A DNA stretch of 64,000 nucleotides from Lysobacter sp. Root494 (GCF_001427225.1 NZ_LMFH01000005.1:733325-797324); one strand, 5' to 3'; positions 1 through 9,284 are shown, counted from the first letter of the stretch. Numbers and translations are program-made. Notes: generated by a model not told the origin, from the sequence alone.

Positions 1-2
1 AC

Positions 3-1001
3 TATGGTGCGTTCGGCGACGGCGTGCACGACGACACCGCGGCGATCCAGCGTGCCATCAATGCGCTGCCGTCGACAGGCGGCACCGTCGTCATTCCGCC
101 AGGCACCTACATGGTCGATGCGGTCAAGAGCATCCGCCTGCGCAGCCTGATGCACCTGCAGATCGACCACGACGCGAAACTCGTTGCGCTGCCGAATTCG
201 GCCGACCGCTACTACGTCATCAACGCCTACAAGGTGAACGACGTGCAGATCTCCGGCGGCCAGGCCGTCGGCGAACGCGACAAGCACCTGGGAACGACCG
301 GCGAGTGGGGCCACTGCGTCATGGTGCGTGGCTGCAAGCGCGTGACCGTACGCGACATGCGCATGGCCAACGGCTGGGGTGATGGCTTGTCCGTGGGTGC
401 GGCGGATGGCACGACGACCGTGCTGAGCGAAGACGTGGTGGTTGCCAACATCGTGTGCAGCGGCAACCGGCGCCAGGGCATGACCATCGGCCGCTCGAAG
501 AACGTGCGCGTCTACGATTCCGAGTTCAGCTACACCGGCGGCATCAAGCCGAGCTGCGGCATCGACATCGAACCCGACCTCGTCGGCACATCGATCACCG
601 ATGGCGTGCTCATCCAGAACTGCTGGATCCACCACAACGACAGCAACGGCATCCAGGTCTACAAGGAAGTCCAGAACGTCACGATCCAGGGCTGCAAGAT
701 CGAATACAACCTGGGCTATGGCGTGCTCGGACTGACGGCTTCCACCGGCCAGATCCTCAACAACGAATTCCTGCACAACCGCCTGTACGGCGTTGGCCTG
801 CGCGCGGGATCGACCGGGTATTCCGTAAATGGAAATACCTTCCGCAACAACAAGACGCTGTACTTCGGCGTGACCAACACCACGACCACGCCGATCACCG
901 TGGCCGGCACCAGCACGACCACCAACCCGAAGACTACGTGGCACCTGGAAATCAGTACCGATAGTGTGGTTGGTGTGGGTACGAACTACTACGCGCAGTA
1001 A
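3..1001 (+). CDS. Right-handed parallel beta-helix (pectate-lyase-3-like) protein, 5' partial
   Basis: The reading frame is open at the left edge, so the N-terminus is missing. The first visible residues (YGAFGDGVHDDTAAIQRAI) match the N-terminal signature of the pectate lyase 3 / glycosyl hydrolase 28-like beta-helix family. The rest shows irregular repeated turns with Asn, Gly and Ile ladders (for example NVRVYDSEF, GVLIQNCWIHHND, NVTIQGCKIEYN), typical of parallel beta-helix coils. The C-terminus is Thr-rich. Such proteins are usually secreted and act on or bind polysaccharides. I see no diagnostic catalytic residues, so lyase, hydrolase or epimerase activity cannot be chosen. The next gene is convergent. 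Confidence 0.8.
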   Translation, partial: YGAFGDGVHDDTAAIQRAINALPSTGGTVVIPPGTYMVDAVKSIRLRSLMHLQIDHDAKLVALPNSADRYYVINAYKVNDVQISGGQAVGERDKHLGTTGEWGHCVMVRGCKRVTVRDMRMANGWGDGLSVGAADGTTTVLSEDVVVANIVCSGNRRQGMTIGRSKNVRVYDSEFSYTGGIKPSCGIDIEPDLVGTSITDGVLIQNCWIHHNDSNGIQVYKEVQNVTIQGCKIEYNLGYGVLGLTASTGQILNNEFLHNRLYGVGLRAGSTGYSVNGNTFRNNKTLYFGVTNTTTTPITVAGTSTTTNPKTTWHLEISTDSVVGVGTNYYAQ

Positions 1002-1013
1002 GTCCCGCGAAGC

Positions 1014-1033
1014 GGCGCTGGCACGGCAGCGCC
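1014..1033. terminator. Inverted repeat between convergent genes
   Basis: Seven-bp arms (GGCGCTG and CAGCGCC) flank a 6-nt loop, 12 bases after the stop of the beta-helix gene and just before the end of the convergent small gene. There is no clear U-tract on either side, so it is only a candidate bidirectional terminator. Confidence 0.35.
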
Positions 1034-1037
1034 ATGC

Positions 1038-1289
1038 TCAAGGCCGGATCGCAATGTCCGGATTCTCGGTGATCGAGCCATCGGGCTCGATCACCAGATA
1101 GCGCTGGTTGTCGCGATCGAACAGGACCGGGACCGGATCCTTGAACATCGGGCGGCGAACGAACTTCAGCTTCCAGTGGAAGTGCTGAAGTTCGGACAGG
1201 GTCTTGCGCTGTGCCGGGTTCAGCCCTTCGCTGAGGACCTCGGGATCGAGCGGTACCGGCTTGTTGCTGCGCCGTTCCTTCCGATGCAT
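1038..1289 (-). CDS. Small conserved hypothetical protein, paralogue of 57167-57412
   Basis: An 83-residue basic, soluble protein with no signal peptide or membrane segment. I do not recognise the family. Its C-terminal 60 residues align closely with the small protein at 57167-57412: both read LN-x2-Q-x2-TL-x-EL, then W-x-L-x-FVRR, then F-x-D-x-VP, then DG-x2-x-(E/D)NPDI near the end. Two diverged copies that keep the same pattern argue that both are real genes. The ending (a strand, a turn at DG, then NPDI) suggests a small alpha/beta domain. It lies downstream of the TonB receptor gene on the same strand but is not closely coupled to it. Confidence 0.75.
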   Translation of the reverse strand: MHRKERRSNKPVPLDPEVLSEGLNPAQRKTLSELQHFHWKLKFVRRPMFKDPVPVLFDRDNQRYLVIEPDGSITENPDIAIRP

Positions 1290-1362
1290 GCACGAGACTC
1301 CGGTGCGTTCACCGGATCAGTCTGCCTGCGCGCTATTCGCAATCGCGTGAATGCGCAACGAC

Positions 1363-3429
1363 TCAGAATTTACCCGACAGCGAGAGCTGGAAGATCGGCC
1401 CGATCCGGCGGTTGCGGTCTTCGTTGAAGTCGACCGGCCCCGTGCGGCGATCCACGTACACGGTGCGCTGCCACATGCTGCGCGCATCGATGAGGTTGGT
1501 AACGGTGAATCGCGCCGTCATGCCCATCAGGTCCTTGCGTTCGAGGAACAGGCTGTCCCAGACCGGGCCTTCCCACAGGCGGCCGACCTCGGTGAGGCGA
1601 TAGTCGCGCGAGTAGAACTCGTAGCTCAGATTGCCGCCCCATGCCCATGACGTGCCGGCGATGTCATGGCGTAATCCGATTTCGGCGAAATCCTTCAACG
1701 TGTTGCTGATCGGGCGTTTCTCGCCGGTGAGCGGGTCGCGTACACGGCTCTCCTGCCATTGCAGGCGCGTGTTGACCTTGGCGCCGTGCCAACCCAATGG
1801 TGCGAGTTCGAAGGTCCCTTTCCACTCCAGCCCGTACAGCGTGGCGCTGTCGATGTTGCCGGGGCTTTCACCGTTTTCACCGATCGGAATGGTGTCGACG
1901 ATGTCGTCGATGCGTTGGCCATAGATGCGCAGGCTGGTGTTGCCGTACACGCCGAGGTCGCGCACCGCTTCGACTTCGAGTTCCGAAGTCTGCGGCGGCA
2001 CCAGGTCAGGATTGCCGGCGTTGGTCTGGTCGTCGTTCAGATCCACCGACGCGAGGAAGTCGTAGAAGTCGAGCTGGCCGACGCGCCGCTGCAGCTTCAT
2101 GTTGAGGTCGAGCTTCGGCATGGCCTTCCATGCGAGCGAAACGAGGCCCTTGGGACGGCGGAACGTACGCACCAGCCCGCCACCGCCGACCTGTTCCAGC
2201 TTCGAATATTCGCCGCCGAGGCTGACCTGCAGCGTCGCCTTCGGCGTGAGCGCGCGGCCGTAGGTGCCCATCACTTCGTAGCGGTCTTCCTGCACGGTTG
2301 CAGTGCCGCCAGGCAATGGGACCGGCTGGTACACGCCGCCCGTGTCGAGTACGAAGAGTTCGGAGCGGCTGTCCAGACTGTTGAAGGCATATTCGCCCGA
2401 AACCTGCCAGTCGCCGCCTCTTTTCCAGCGGTATTCGGCGCGTGCGATGCGCTCCTTCGTTTCGCCGTCGCGGGTAAAGCGGCTGCCTGTCGTTGGCGAG
2501 CCATCGACAAAGCGTGTTTCGACCTGGTCACTGATGGGCGTGTGATCGAACCGTCCAAGGCCGATGAGCTTCAGTCGCCCCGCACCGAGCGTGAAATCGT
2601 AGTCGCCACCGATTTCGTAATTGTGGCCGCCCTGTTCCGAACGCACGCTACGCACGCGGTCGGACAGGCCCGGACCGATGCGCGTGCCGTCTTCGACGTA
2701 GTCGTAGAACACCTTCTGCCACGAGGCATTGAGGTTGCCAAGCGAGCCGGTCGCGCCGTGGTGGACGAGCTGCGCGCTGAGCTTGGGTTGGTCGTATTCG
2801 CCGGTCCACGCGTCTTCGCGGTACTCGCGGAAGCTGCCGTCCGCGTTGTAGATGTAGGTGTCGCCGCCTGCGCCGCTGTGGCTGGCATTGTTCTGGAAGC
2901 CCAGCGTGTAATCGAGCAGTCCGCGCGTGCCGCTGATCGATACCTCCCCGCGCGTGAGTTGCGGATCGGTGTAGTACTTGCGGAAGTCGGGGCGCCACCT
3001 CCATGAGCCGCTGATGCCGCCGGCCTTGGTGACGACATTTGCCACCTGGCCCGACAGGCCGGGAATATCGAGCGTGGCGCCGTCGCGGATTTCGATCCGC
3101 ACCACGTTGTTCGCGGGAATACGGCCCAGCTGGTCTAGCACGTCGTTGGATTTGCCGGAAAGCCGCTGCCCGTTGAGCAGCACGTTGCCGGTCGCCTGGC
3201 CCAATCCGCGTTCCTGCACCGCTTCGCGGATCACGAAGCCGGGGACCTGCTCGAGCATCGCCAGCGCATTGCGGGGCGCATATCGCGCGAAGTCTTCGGG
3301 GGTGTAGGTGCGCGCGCCTTCGGCAGTGCCGGTTGCGGGTGACGTCTGCGCGAACACGAAAGGCGGAGCGGCGAACAGCGCGGCGGTGAGCGCGAGACGG
3401 GCAATGCGTGCGGACGTAGGCAAAGACAT
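1363..3429 (-). CDS. TonB-dependent outer-membrane receptor
   Basis: 688 residues. Residues 1-27 form a signal peptide ending FVFA before QTSP. The plug domain follows (roughly residues 45-135), with the usual LLNGQRL...VVRIEIRDGATLD...GQVANVVTK pattern of TonB-dependent receptor plugs. The remainder is a long beta-barrel of alternating aromatic/polar strands, and the last residue is Phe (FQLSLSGKF), the standard outer-membrane insertion signal. It would take up a substrate using the TonB-ExbBD system. The substrate cannot be told: there is no adjacent transporter, sigma/anti-sigma pair or degradative gene. The start is the ATG ahead of the signal peptide. Confidence 0.9.
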   Translation of the reverse strand: MSLPTSARIARLALTAALFAAPPFVFAQTSPATGTAEGARTYTPEDFARYAPRNALAMLEQVPGFVIREAVQERGLGQATGNVLLNGQRLSGKSNDVLDQLGRIPANNVVRIEIRDGATLDIPGLSGQVANVVTKAGGISGSWRWRPDFRKYYTDPQLTRGEVSISGTRGLLDYTLGFQNNASHSGAGGDTYIYNADGSFREYREDAWTGEYDQPKLSAQLVHHGATGSLGNLNASWQKVFYDYVEDGTRIGPGLSDRVRSVRSEQGGHNYEIGGDYDFTLGAGRLKLIGLGRFDHTPISDQVETRFVDGSPTTGSRFTRDGETKERIARAEYRWKRGGDWQVSGEYAFNSLDSRSELFVLDTGGVYQPVPLPGGTATVQEDRYEVMGTYGRALTPKATLQVSLGGEYSKLEQVGGGGLVRTFRRPKGLVSLAWKAMPKLDLNMKLQRRVGQLDFYDFLASVDLNDDQTNAGNPDLVPPQTSELEVEAVRDLGVYGNTSLRIYGQRIDDIVDTIPIGENGESPGNIDSATLYGLEWKGTFELAPLGWHGAKVNTRLQWQESRVRDPLTGEKRPISNTLKDFAEIGLRHDIAGTSWAWGGNLSYEFYSRDYRLTEVGRLWEGPVWDSLFLERKDLMGMTARFTVTNLIDARSMWQRTVYVDRRTGPVDFNEDRNRRIGPIFQLSLSGKF

Positions 3430-3574
3430 GAAGGCTCCCCCCGGAGCGGTGCCCGTAGTGGGCGACTCCGAATGGGATGCGGGGAGAGTGGGATCGGTTT
3501 AAGGGTAGGCGGGTCTTACTGCTTCAGGTACCTGAGCCGCGTAGTCGCGGGATCAGAACCCACCTTGCCATCCG

Positions 3575-5398
3575 TCAACGCAACTGCAGTCCGCCTTGTT
3601 CGGAGTGAAGTCGCCGCAGGCGCGCGCCAAGCGAATCGATATTGGCTTCCGTGTCTTCCAGTGCCGTACGCGCGGATTCCGGAAGCCATTGGCGCGCCTG
3701 GGCGAGGAGTGCAATGCGTTGTTGCTTCCATTGCGCAGCCATTGCGGTGCCCGTACGCGACGCAATCGCGCGTTCCTCCTGCTGGGGCAGGCCGTAGCCG
3801 CTCGCAGAGAGCAGCATCGCGGGACGACTGAGCAGGGCTTCCATGCGCAGCACGTCTCGCGCGGCATCGCGCGCCTGGGCCTGGAAGCCATCGCGTCGCG
3901 CGGTGCGGCCGAGCAGGCGGCGCTTGAGTTCGTCGCGTGCGCGCAGTTCCTGGCGGCGCAGCGAGGCTTGCTCAAGCAGCAACAACGCGGCACTGCTGCG
4001 CAGGTCGGCGCGCTCGAGCCATGGCGTGCGTTCGCGCGCGGGCAGGTCGAGCCAGTCCTGCACGCGCGCCTGCGGAAGGCCGAGCGATGACTTTGCGACG
4101 TCGAACATCGCCTGGTAACGCGCACTCAGCGCTTCGAAGTAGTAACCCAGCCGCATCGCTTCGTTGCGATCGGCGAGGACCGATGGGTCCGCGATGCCGG
4201 CATGTGCGAGGCGATGCAGCAATCCGGTAGGCGTGATGCTTGACAGCCCGGTTTTTGCAAGGCGGGGCACGGCGTCGTGCAGCAGCTTGTAGGTCTCCAC
4301 CGCGCAGTTGTTGCTCACGAAGTAGTAGCGTCCGTCGTAGCTCCAGTGCAGCTGCGCGGCGCGTTCGAGCACGGCGGCGATCTCGTCCTGCTGCAGGCGC
4401 AGGGGGATCGATTGCATGCCGCGCAGCTCGACCTTGTTGTATTCGTCGATGACCTGTTCGAGGGGCAGCAGGAACAGGCGCGAAGGATACGAGCCGGTAA
4501 GTCCGCGCCAGCTCGAAATCTGTACGTCGTCGACGAAGGCGCGGAACGAAAGCACGCGGTGATAGGCGAGATCGAGGCGGCATTCCGGGCCGCGCGCGTG
4601 TTCCGGCGCGCACACCACCAGCCGGAGCATGCTGTGGCCCCAGCGGCTCATCGCTTCCTCGTTGCCTTCGGCGAGCAGGTAGTCGATGGCATAGATGCGC
4701 TCTGGATCCAGCGGCAGCAGCGGATCGGCTGCATCCGGATCGGCTTGCACGAACGGCAATGCCGGTGCACACGCAGTCTGCGTCGGAGAGGTCCCGAAAT
4801 GCGCAGCGAAATACCGCTGCAGAGCAGGACGACGGCAAGCGTAATCGGAATCGAGCAGGAAATGTTCGAGGTTGACCGCGACGAATTCGACCGGACTCGT
4901 CAGTTCGTATGCATCGGGGCTGCGGTCGGTGAACGCATTGCGCGTGCGCCCGGGGCGCAGAGCAGCAACCTGCCAGCCCGCGAGATCGAGCAGGCGCGGA
5001 TCGCGCGCGAGCTGCCCCTGCGGCGTGCGATCGTAGAGGTGGGCGAGTTCGTGGATGACGGCGGCCAGTGCAGCCCGCGTGCCCGCTTTGGTATCGGCGT
5101 CTGGCTTCCACCCGTCGAGCAAGGCACGCCTGAGCAGCACTCGTTCTTTGAGCGCACGGCCATGGACATTGGCGGGCAGGTCGTCGCGCCATTCGACGCG
5201 CACATCGGTCAACGCATTGGCCCAGCGTGCGGGCAGGCGCCGCGCAACGTCGTCGAGCAGTTGTCGCGAAGCGATGGCTTCGCCGGACGTCAGTCCGTCT
5301 TCGACGGACTCAAGCTGCAACGCCTGCGCCGGTAAGGCGCAGGCGAGCAGGAAGAACAGTAGCGATGCGGCACGAAAGTGCCGGAACTCCAGGTTCAC
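3575..5398 (-). CDS. DUF4105 / DUF7844-type exported protein with HELAH motif
   Basis: 607 residues with a signal peptide (residues 1-26, ending PAQA). The N-terminal third carries a zinc-protease-like HELAH at 116-120. The central part matches DUF4105 (NEEAMSRWGHSMLRL, then FVSNNCAVETYKLL with a conserved Asn-Asn-Cys). The C-terminal third is helical and charged. The function of DUF4105 is not established. The start codon is GTG and overlaps the stop of the upstream DUF2388 gene in a GTGA arrangement, so the two are translationally coupled. I recall these two families as frequent neighbours in Pseudomonas, which supports a joint periplasmic or outer-membrane role. Confidence 0.85.
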   Translation of the reverse strand: MNLEFRHFRAASLLFFLLACALPAQALQLESVEDGLTSGEAIASRQLLDDVARRLPARWANALTDVRVEWRDDLPANVHGRALKERVLLRRALLDGWKPDADTKAGTRAALAAVIHELAHLYDRTPQGQLARDPRLLDLAGWQVAALRPGRTRNAFTDRSPDAYELTSPVEFVAVNLEHFLLDSDYACRRPALQRYFAAHFGTSPTQTACAPALPFVQADPDAADPLLPLDPERIYAIDYLLAEGNEEAMSRWGHSMLRLVVCAPEHARGPECRLDLAYHRVLSFRAFVDDVQISSWRGLTGSYPSRLFLLPLEQVIDEYNKVELRGMQSIPLRLQQDEIAAVLERAAQLHWSYDGRYYFVSNNCAVETYKLLHDAVPRLAKTGLSSITPTGLLHRLAHAGIADPSVLADRNEAMRLGYYFEALSARYQAMFDVAKSSLGLPQARVQDWLDLPARERTPWLERADLRSSAALLLLEQASLRRQELRARDELKRRLLGRTARRDGFQAQARDAARDVLRMEALLSRPAMLLSASGYGLPQQEERAIASRTGTAMAAQWKQQRIALLAQARQWLPESARTALEDTEANIDSLGARLRRLHSEQGGLQLR

Positions 5399-5694
5399 CG
5401 CGCGAGGATGGCCTGTGCGAGCTGCATGTCGCTCGCGCGACGCATGTCGGGGTGGCGTTCGCGCAGGGCGCGCAATGCGGCTTCGAGCTGCGCGCCGCGG
5501 ATGCGGCCTTCGCTCGCGACGAAGCTGGCGGCGTCGTCGCGCGCCTGCAGCACGACCTTGTCGTCACCCGAGCTGCTGTCGGACGAAGCCGACGAACCGG
5601 CGGAACTGGCGCCACCCGTGGTGCCGCCGAAGCTGCTGGCGAACGCGGGCAAGGCAGAGGCGAGGAGGGCGGCGGCGAGTAGGGTTCTGCGCAT
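5395..5694 (-). CDS. DUF2388 family small exported protein
   Basis: 99 residues: a signal peptide (cut near SALPAFA, residue 19), a Ser/Gly-rich segment, then the conserved block DDKVVLQARDDAASFVASEG and RGAQLEAALRALR typical of DUF2388 (TIGR02448). The C-terminal end QLAQAILAR is also characteristic. Its stop overlaps the GTG start of the DUF4105 gene by 4 nt. The function is unknown. The predicted location is periplasmic. The Ser/Gly linker after the signal peptide is longer and more repetitive than I would expect for the family. Confidence 0.85.
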   Translation of the reverse strand: MRRTLLAAALLASALPAFASSFGGTTGGASSAGSSASSDSSSGDDKVVLQARDDAASFVASEGRIRGAQLEAALRALRERHPDMRRASDMQLAQAILAR

Positions 5695-5925
5695 GTGATG
5701 GATATCCGAGGGAGAAAAAGTGCGGCAAGACTACCGAAGATGTGCCGTGCCGCCCATGAACCGCGAGCGTGCGATTCGCCGGCCCGATGTGGTCTGTGAT
5801 GCGCTTGGCGGAAGATCGGTCGCCAGGCGGAGCCTGGTTGACGCCTCAACATGCCTCCAGGTCCGCTCCGGAGCGGGCTCTGGATATCCGCTAGCATCCG
5901 GTCGGAAAGCCCGGGAGGAAACCTC

Positions 5926-6405
5926 ATGAAGCTCGCAATCGCCACGGTATTCGCAGCTGGCCTGCTATTGGGTAGCGGCGTCCACGCGGAAGACCGCGCG
6001 AGGGAACCTGCCGCGCCGGTGTACGACGCCGCGTTGGCCAAGCGCCTCGGCGCCGACGAACACGGCATGCGCCATTACGTGCTGGTAATCCTGAAGACCG
6101 GTCCGAAGCGGATGCCGGAGGGCAAGGAGCGCGATGCGATGTTCGCCGGTCATTTCGCCAACATCGGACGCCTGGCCAAGGAAGGAAAGCTCGCGGTTGC
6201 GGGCCCGTTCTCCGACGACCCCGCCGGCTGGCGCGGTCTCTTCGTATTCGCGGTCGACGATGTGGACGAAGCGCGCCGTCTCACCGAAACCGATCCCGTG
6301 ATCCGCAATGGCGAGATGGTGGCCGAATACCACAGCTGGTACGGATCGGCAGCAACGATGATGGTCGCCGAGCTGCACGAGAAGCTGACCCCAAAGACAC
6401 CCTGA
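5926..6405 (+). CDS. Secreted YCII-domain protein
   Basis: 159 residues. I start at the ATG at 5926 because GGGAGGAA lies 6-13 nt upstream and a clear signal peptide follows (MKLAIATVFAAG...GSGVHA). The body has the YCII fold pattern: HYVLVILKTG, GHFANIGRLAKEGKLAVAGPF, FVFAVDDVDEARRLTETDPVI. YCII domains are ferredoxin-like dimers with a conserved His/Asp; most are cytoplasmic, so an exported version is less common. It has no visible ECF42-type promoter, unlike the YCII genes at 20.2 and 36.5 kb. Catalytic function is unknown. Confidence 0.85.
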   Translation: MKLAIATVFAAGLLLGSGVHAEDRAREPAAPVYDAALAKRLGADEHGMRHYVLVILKTGPKRMPEGKERDAMFAGHFANIGRLAKEGKLAVAGPFSDDPAGWRGLFVFAVDDVDEARRLTETDPVIRNGEMVAEYHSWYGSAATMMVAELHEKLTPKTP

Positions 6406-6498
6406 TGGCGGGAGTGCGGCGTCGGCGTGACCGATGGGACAGGCGTAGGCGAATCAGGGGCGGCAATGTGCGCGCCATCAACTCCGGGGAAGTTCACC

Positions 6499-7350
6499 AT
6501 GCTGCTGCGCCGACTTGCACTCCTGCTGTTGTGCGTTCCGTTCGCGCTCAACGCGGCGGAAGGCGAACGTCCACATACGGCAGGTCCGACCGTTCGCGAT
6601 TTCGTACCGCCGTTGCGGATGCCGAAGCTGGGCTTCGCGCGGAAGCTGCGGGTATATCTGCCGCCGGATTACGCACAGGATTCGCAGCGGTATCCGGTGC
6701 TGTACATGTTCGACGGGCAGAACCTCTTCGATGATGCCACCAGCTACGCGGGCGAGTGGGGCGTGGACGAGACGATGGACGCGCTGGCGCGCGAGGGTTT
6801 CCCCGCCATCGTGATCGGCATCGACCATGGGGGCGAACAGCGCTTCAACGAGCTGATTCCGTATTGGAACGTCCGCTTCCTGCCGAACGCGGGCAGCCTG
6901 TTCATCGATGACGTGATCCATGCGATCAAACCTTTCGTGGACGCGAACTACCGCACGTTGCCGGATCGCGATCACACGGCCGTGATGGGCAGCTCACTGG
7001 GTGGCCTGTCCGCCGACTACGCGATCCATCGCTACCCGGAAGTGTTTGGCAAGGCCGGAGTGTTCTCGCCTTCGTATTGGGTCTCCGACGAGTCGTTCGC
7101 CATAGCCCGGCGCACAGCTCTGCCCGCGGGATCGCGGGTGTATCTCTACACGGGCGGGCGCGAAGGCGAGGAGTCCGTGTCGCAGCTGGAAACGATGGCT
7201 TCGATCCTTCGTGCGCATTCCGGCGGCGACAACGGTGTCACGGTGCACGTGGTGCCGGAAGCGGAACACAACGAGGCCGCATGGCGCGCAGAGTTTCCGC
7301 GCGCGGTGCGGTGGCTGTTCGACGTTGGAGCCAAGCACGCTGCCAAATGA
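6499..7350 (+). CDS. Exported alpha/beta-hydrolase, esterase D family
   Basis: 283 residues from the ATG at 6499, which has GGGGAAG upstream and opens a signal peptide (LLRRLALLLLCVPFALNAAEG). The chain shows the esterase (PF00756) pattern: RVYLPPDY...YPVLYMFDGQNLFD, a nucleophile elbow GSSLGG, and a late His (EAEHNEAAW). This resembles putative ferri-siderophore or acetyl esterases. The substrate is not deducible. A secreted or periplasmic location fits the neighbouring chitinase, but the two are separated by about 110 nt with no evidence of one operon. Confidence 0.85.
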   Translation: MLLRRLALLLLCVPFALNAAEGERPHTAGPTVRDFVPPLRMPKLGFARKLRVYLPPDYAQDSQRYPVLYMFDGQNLFDDATSYAGEWGVDETMDALAREGFPAIVIGIDHGGEQRFNELIPYWNVRFLPNAGSLFIDDVIHAIKPFVDANYRTLPDRDHTAVMGSSLGGLSADYAIHRYPEVFGKAGVFSPSYWVSDESFAIARRTALPAGSRVYLYTGGREGEESVSQLETMASILRAHSGGDNGVTVHVVPEAEHNEAAWRAEFPRAVRWLFDVGAKHAAK

Positions 7351-7463
7351 GATCGCAGGGTCAGGTCTTTTACGCGATCGGGTAACTTGTGCAGGCCGTC
7401 ACTCGAAGCCTGGCGGGATTCGTTAAGTTCTACTCTTCGCGTAATGCGCCAACGGGAGCCCAC

Positions 7464-8639
7464 GTGTTTCGACAGATCTCGGCAAGTCTTGCGATGTTGT
7501 TCGCTGGCATCGTTCTCGCGACGGCCAGTGCGGCCGAACCGCCGATGCGAAGGGTTATCGGCGCGTACTACCCCGGCGGTTCGGCCGAGCGTTACCCGAT
7601 TTCCCGGATCCCCGCCGACAAGCTCACCCATCTGTTCTATGCCTTTGCGCGGATCGAAAAGGGACGTTGCGTCGCCGGGAACGATGCGGCGGAACATTTC
7701 GCCGCGTTGGCGGAACTCAAGAGCAGGCATCCACATCTGCGCGCGATCATCTCCATCGGCGGCTGGACTGCTGATGGCTTCTCCGATGCGGCCCTGACCG
7801 CGCGCAGCCGGAAGCGATTCGTCTCGTCCTGCATCGCGCTGTTCTTCGATCGGCATCGCGGCAGTTTCGACGGCTTCGACATCGACTGGGAATACCCGGT
7901 TTATGGTGGCCCGGAGCAGGTCACCTCGCGTCCGCAGGACCGGAGCAACATGACCTTGCTCGCGCGCGAGTTCCGCCACCAGCTCGACGCCATGGGCAAA
8001 CAGAGGAACCAGCACTTCCTGCTCACGGCCGCATTGCCGGCAGGACGACTGCAATCGGCGGGCCCCTTCGACCCGGTGCGCAGCTTCGAACTGGATGAGC
8101 TCGCGGAAGTGCTCGATTTCATCAACCTGATGACCTACGACATGGGCACGTCGTTCTCGCCGGTATCGACCTTCAACGCGCCACTGCATGAAGTCGAAAG
8201 CGACCCGATGGATCCGCGGCTGCGCCGATGGAACAGCGTTGCCGGCGCCGTCGACTATTACCGTGAGCACGGCGTGCCCGCTGACAAGCTGGTGCTTGGA
8301 GTGCCGTTCTATGGGCGCGGCTTCCGTGTTTCATCCGATGCCAACGATGGCCTCTACCAGGCATACACCGCGCCGTACGGAGCAGGCGACTGGCGCGTGA
8401 TCAAGGAGAAGCTGTTGACCGATCCGCAATGGGAGCAGCACTGGCATCCGGTCGCACGGACGCCGTGGCTGTTCCATCGTGGCGATCGCATCTTCGTGAG
8501 TTATGAAGACCCGCGGTCGATCGCGATCCGCGCCGAATATGCCAGGGAGCGGGCCTTGCGTGGCGTCTTCATGTGGGAACTGACTGCTGATGACGACCAG
8601 CACAGCCTGCTCCAGGCCATGGCGAAGCCGTTCGAATGA
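7464..8639 (+). CDS. Secreted GH18 chitinase
   Basis: 391 residues starting at GTG 7464 (ACGGGAGCC upstream), which places a signal peptide (FRQISASLAMLFAGIVLATASA) at the N-terminus. The GH18 catalytic signature DGFDIDWEYP lies at residues 136-145, with the acid/base Glu at 143 and the supporting Asp at 136, 139 and 141. SIGGW, FINLMTYD and a late FMWEL complete the substrate-cleft motifs. It hydrolyses chitin or chito-oligosaccharides by substrate-assisted catalysis. There is no chitin-binding module, so this is a single-domain enzyme. It fits a predatory or fungus-lysing lifestyle such as that of Lysobacter. Confidence 0.92.
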   Translation: MFRQISASLAMLFAGIVLATASAAEPPMRRVIGAYYPGGSAERYPISRIPADKLTHLFYAFARIEKGRCVAGNDAAEHFAALAELKSRHPHLRAIISIGGWTADGFSDAALTARSRKRFVSSCIALFFDRHRGSFDGFDIDWEYPVYGGPEQVTSRPQDRSNMTLLAREFRHQLDAMGKQRNQHFLLTAALPAGRLQSAGPFDPVRSFELDELAEVLDFINLMTYDMGTSFSPVSTFNAPLHEVESDPMDPRLRRWNSVAGAVDYYREHGVPADKLVLGVPFYGRGFRVSSDANDGLYQAYTAPYGAGDWRVIKEKLLTDPQWEQHWHPVARTPWLFHRGDRIFVSYEDPRSIAIRAEYARERALRGVFMWELTADDDQHSLLQAMAKPFE

Positions 8640-8706
8640 TGTGAAGCACCCACCCGGCAATCACTCGCGCACGGTTAGTTTGTCGCGGTGATGGTCGGAG
8701 CGGGAC

Positions 8707-9273
8707 ATGGGCAACGCGGCTCTGGAACACCAGTTGTGGTTGTTGCTCGGGGTGGGGGTGCTCCCACTCTGGCTTCTGGCCGGCTTGTGTGACTACATCA
8801 CCCACGCGCGAACACGCATCGCGGAGACTTCGGGCGTGCCCGAGTCGTTCCTGCATCTCCTGCAGACGGCGGAGATCGGCGTGCCGTTGCTGGCCGTGTT
8901 GCTGCTGGAAGTGAACGCACTTGTGCTGGTGCTCGCCGTGGCGGGTGTGGTTGCCCATTCGCTCACGGCCTACGTCGATGTGCGCTATGCACTGCCGCGC
9001 CGGCACGTGAGTGCTTTCGAGCAGTTCGTGCATGCGTTCCTGATCGTGTTGCCGTTCACGGCGCTGGCATTGGTAGTGATCCTGCACTGGACGCAGTTCG
9101 CGTCGTTGTGGCGCGGCGATGCATCCTGGGTGCTGGAATGGAAGCGGCATCCTTGGGATGCCAGGATGATTGCCAGCGTGTTAGCCGGATCGCTGCTTTT
9201 TGGCGTGCTTCCAGGCGTTTACGAATTCATGCGCACCTGGCGGGCGAGGGCACGAACAAACGCAGCGTCATGA
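8707..9273 (+). CDS. Polytopic membrane protein with three (D/E)xxxH motifs
   Basis: 188 residues with four to five hydrophobic segments (about 10-28, 57-83, 108-126, 155-175). I do not recognise a named family. Acidic-His pairs are spaced as in metal sites: D29xxxH33, E46xxxH50, E105xxxH109, plus H84 and D91xR93. They sit at membrane-interface positions, as in integral-membrane di-iron enzymes, though the classic eight-His box pattern of desaturases is absent. It stands alone, ending 11 nt before the convergent sirtuin gene. No SD-like sequence is obvious. Confidence 0.75.
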   Translation: MGNAALEHQLWLLLGVGVLPLWLLAGLCDYITHARTRIAETSGVPESFLHLLQTAEIGVPLLAVLLLEVNALVLVLAVAGVVAHSLTAYVDVRYALPRRHVSAFEQFVHAFLIVLPFTALALVVILHWTQFASLWRGDASWVLEWKRHPWDARMIASVLAGSLLFGVLPGVYEFMRTWRARARTNAAS

Positions 9274-9284
9274 CGCAGCGTGAG

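Noticed and set aside
1759-3006. A 415-codon open frame on the plus strand opposite the TonB receptor gene
   Set aside because: It is a mirror of the real gene in GC-rich DNA: no RBS, no family similarity, Arg/Ala/Val-rich composition.
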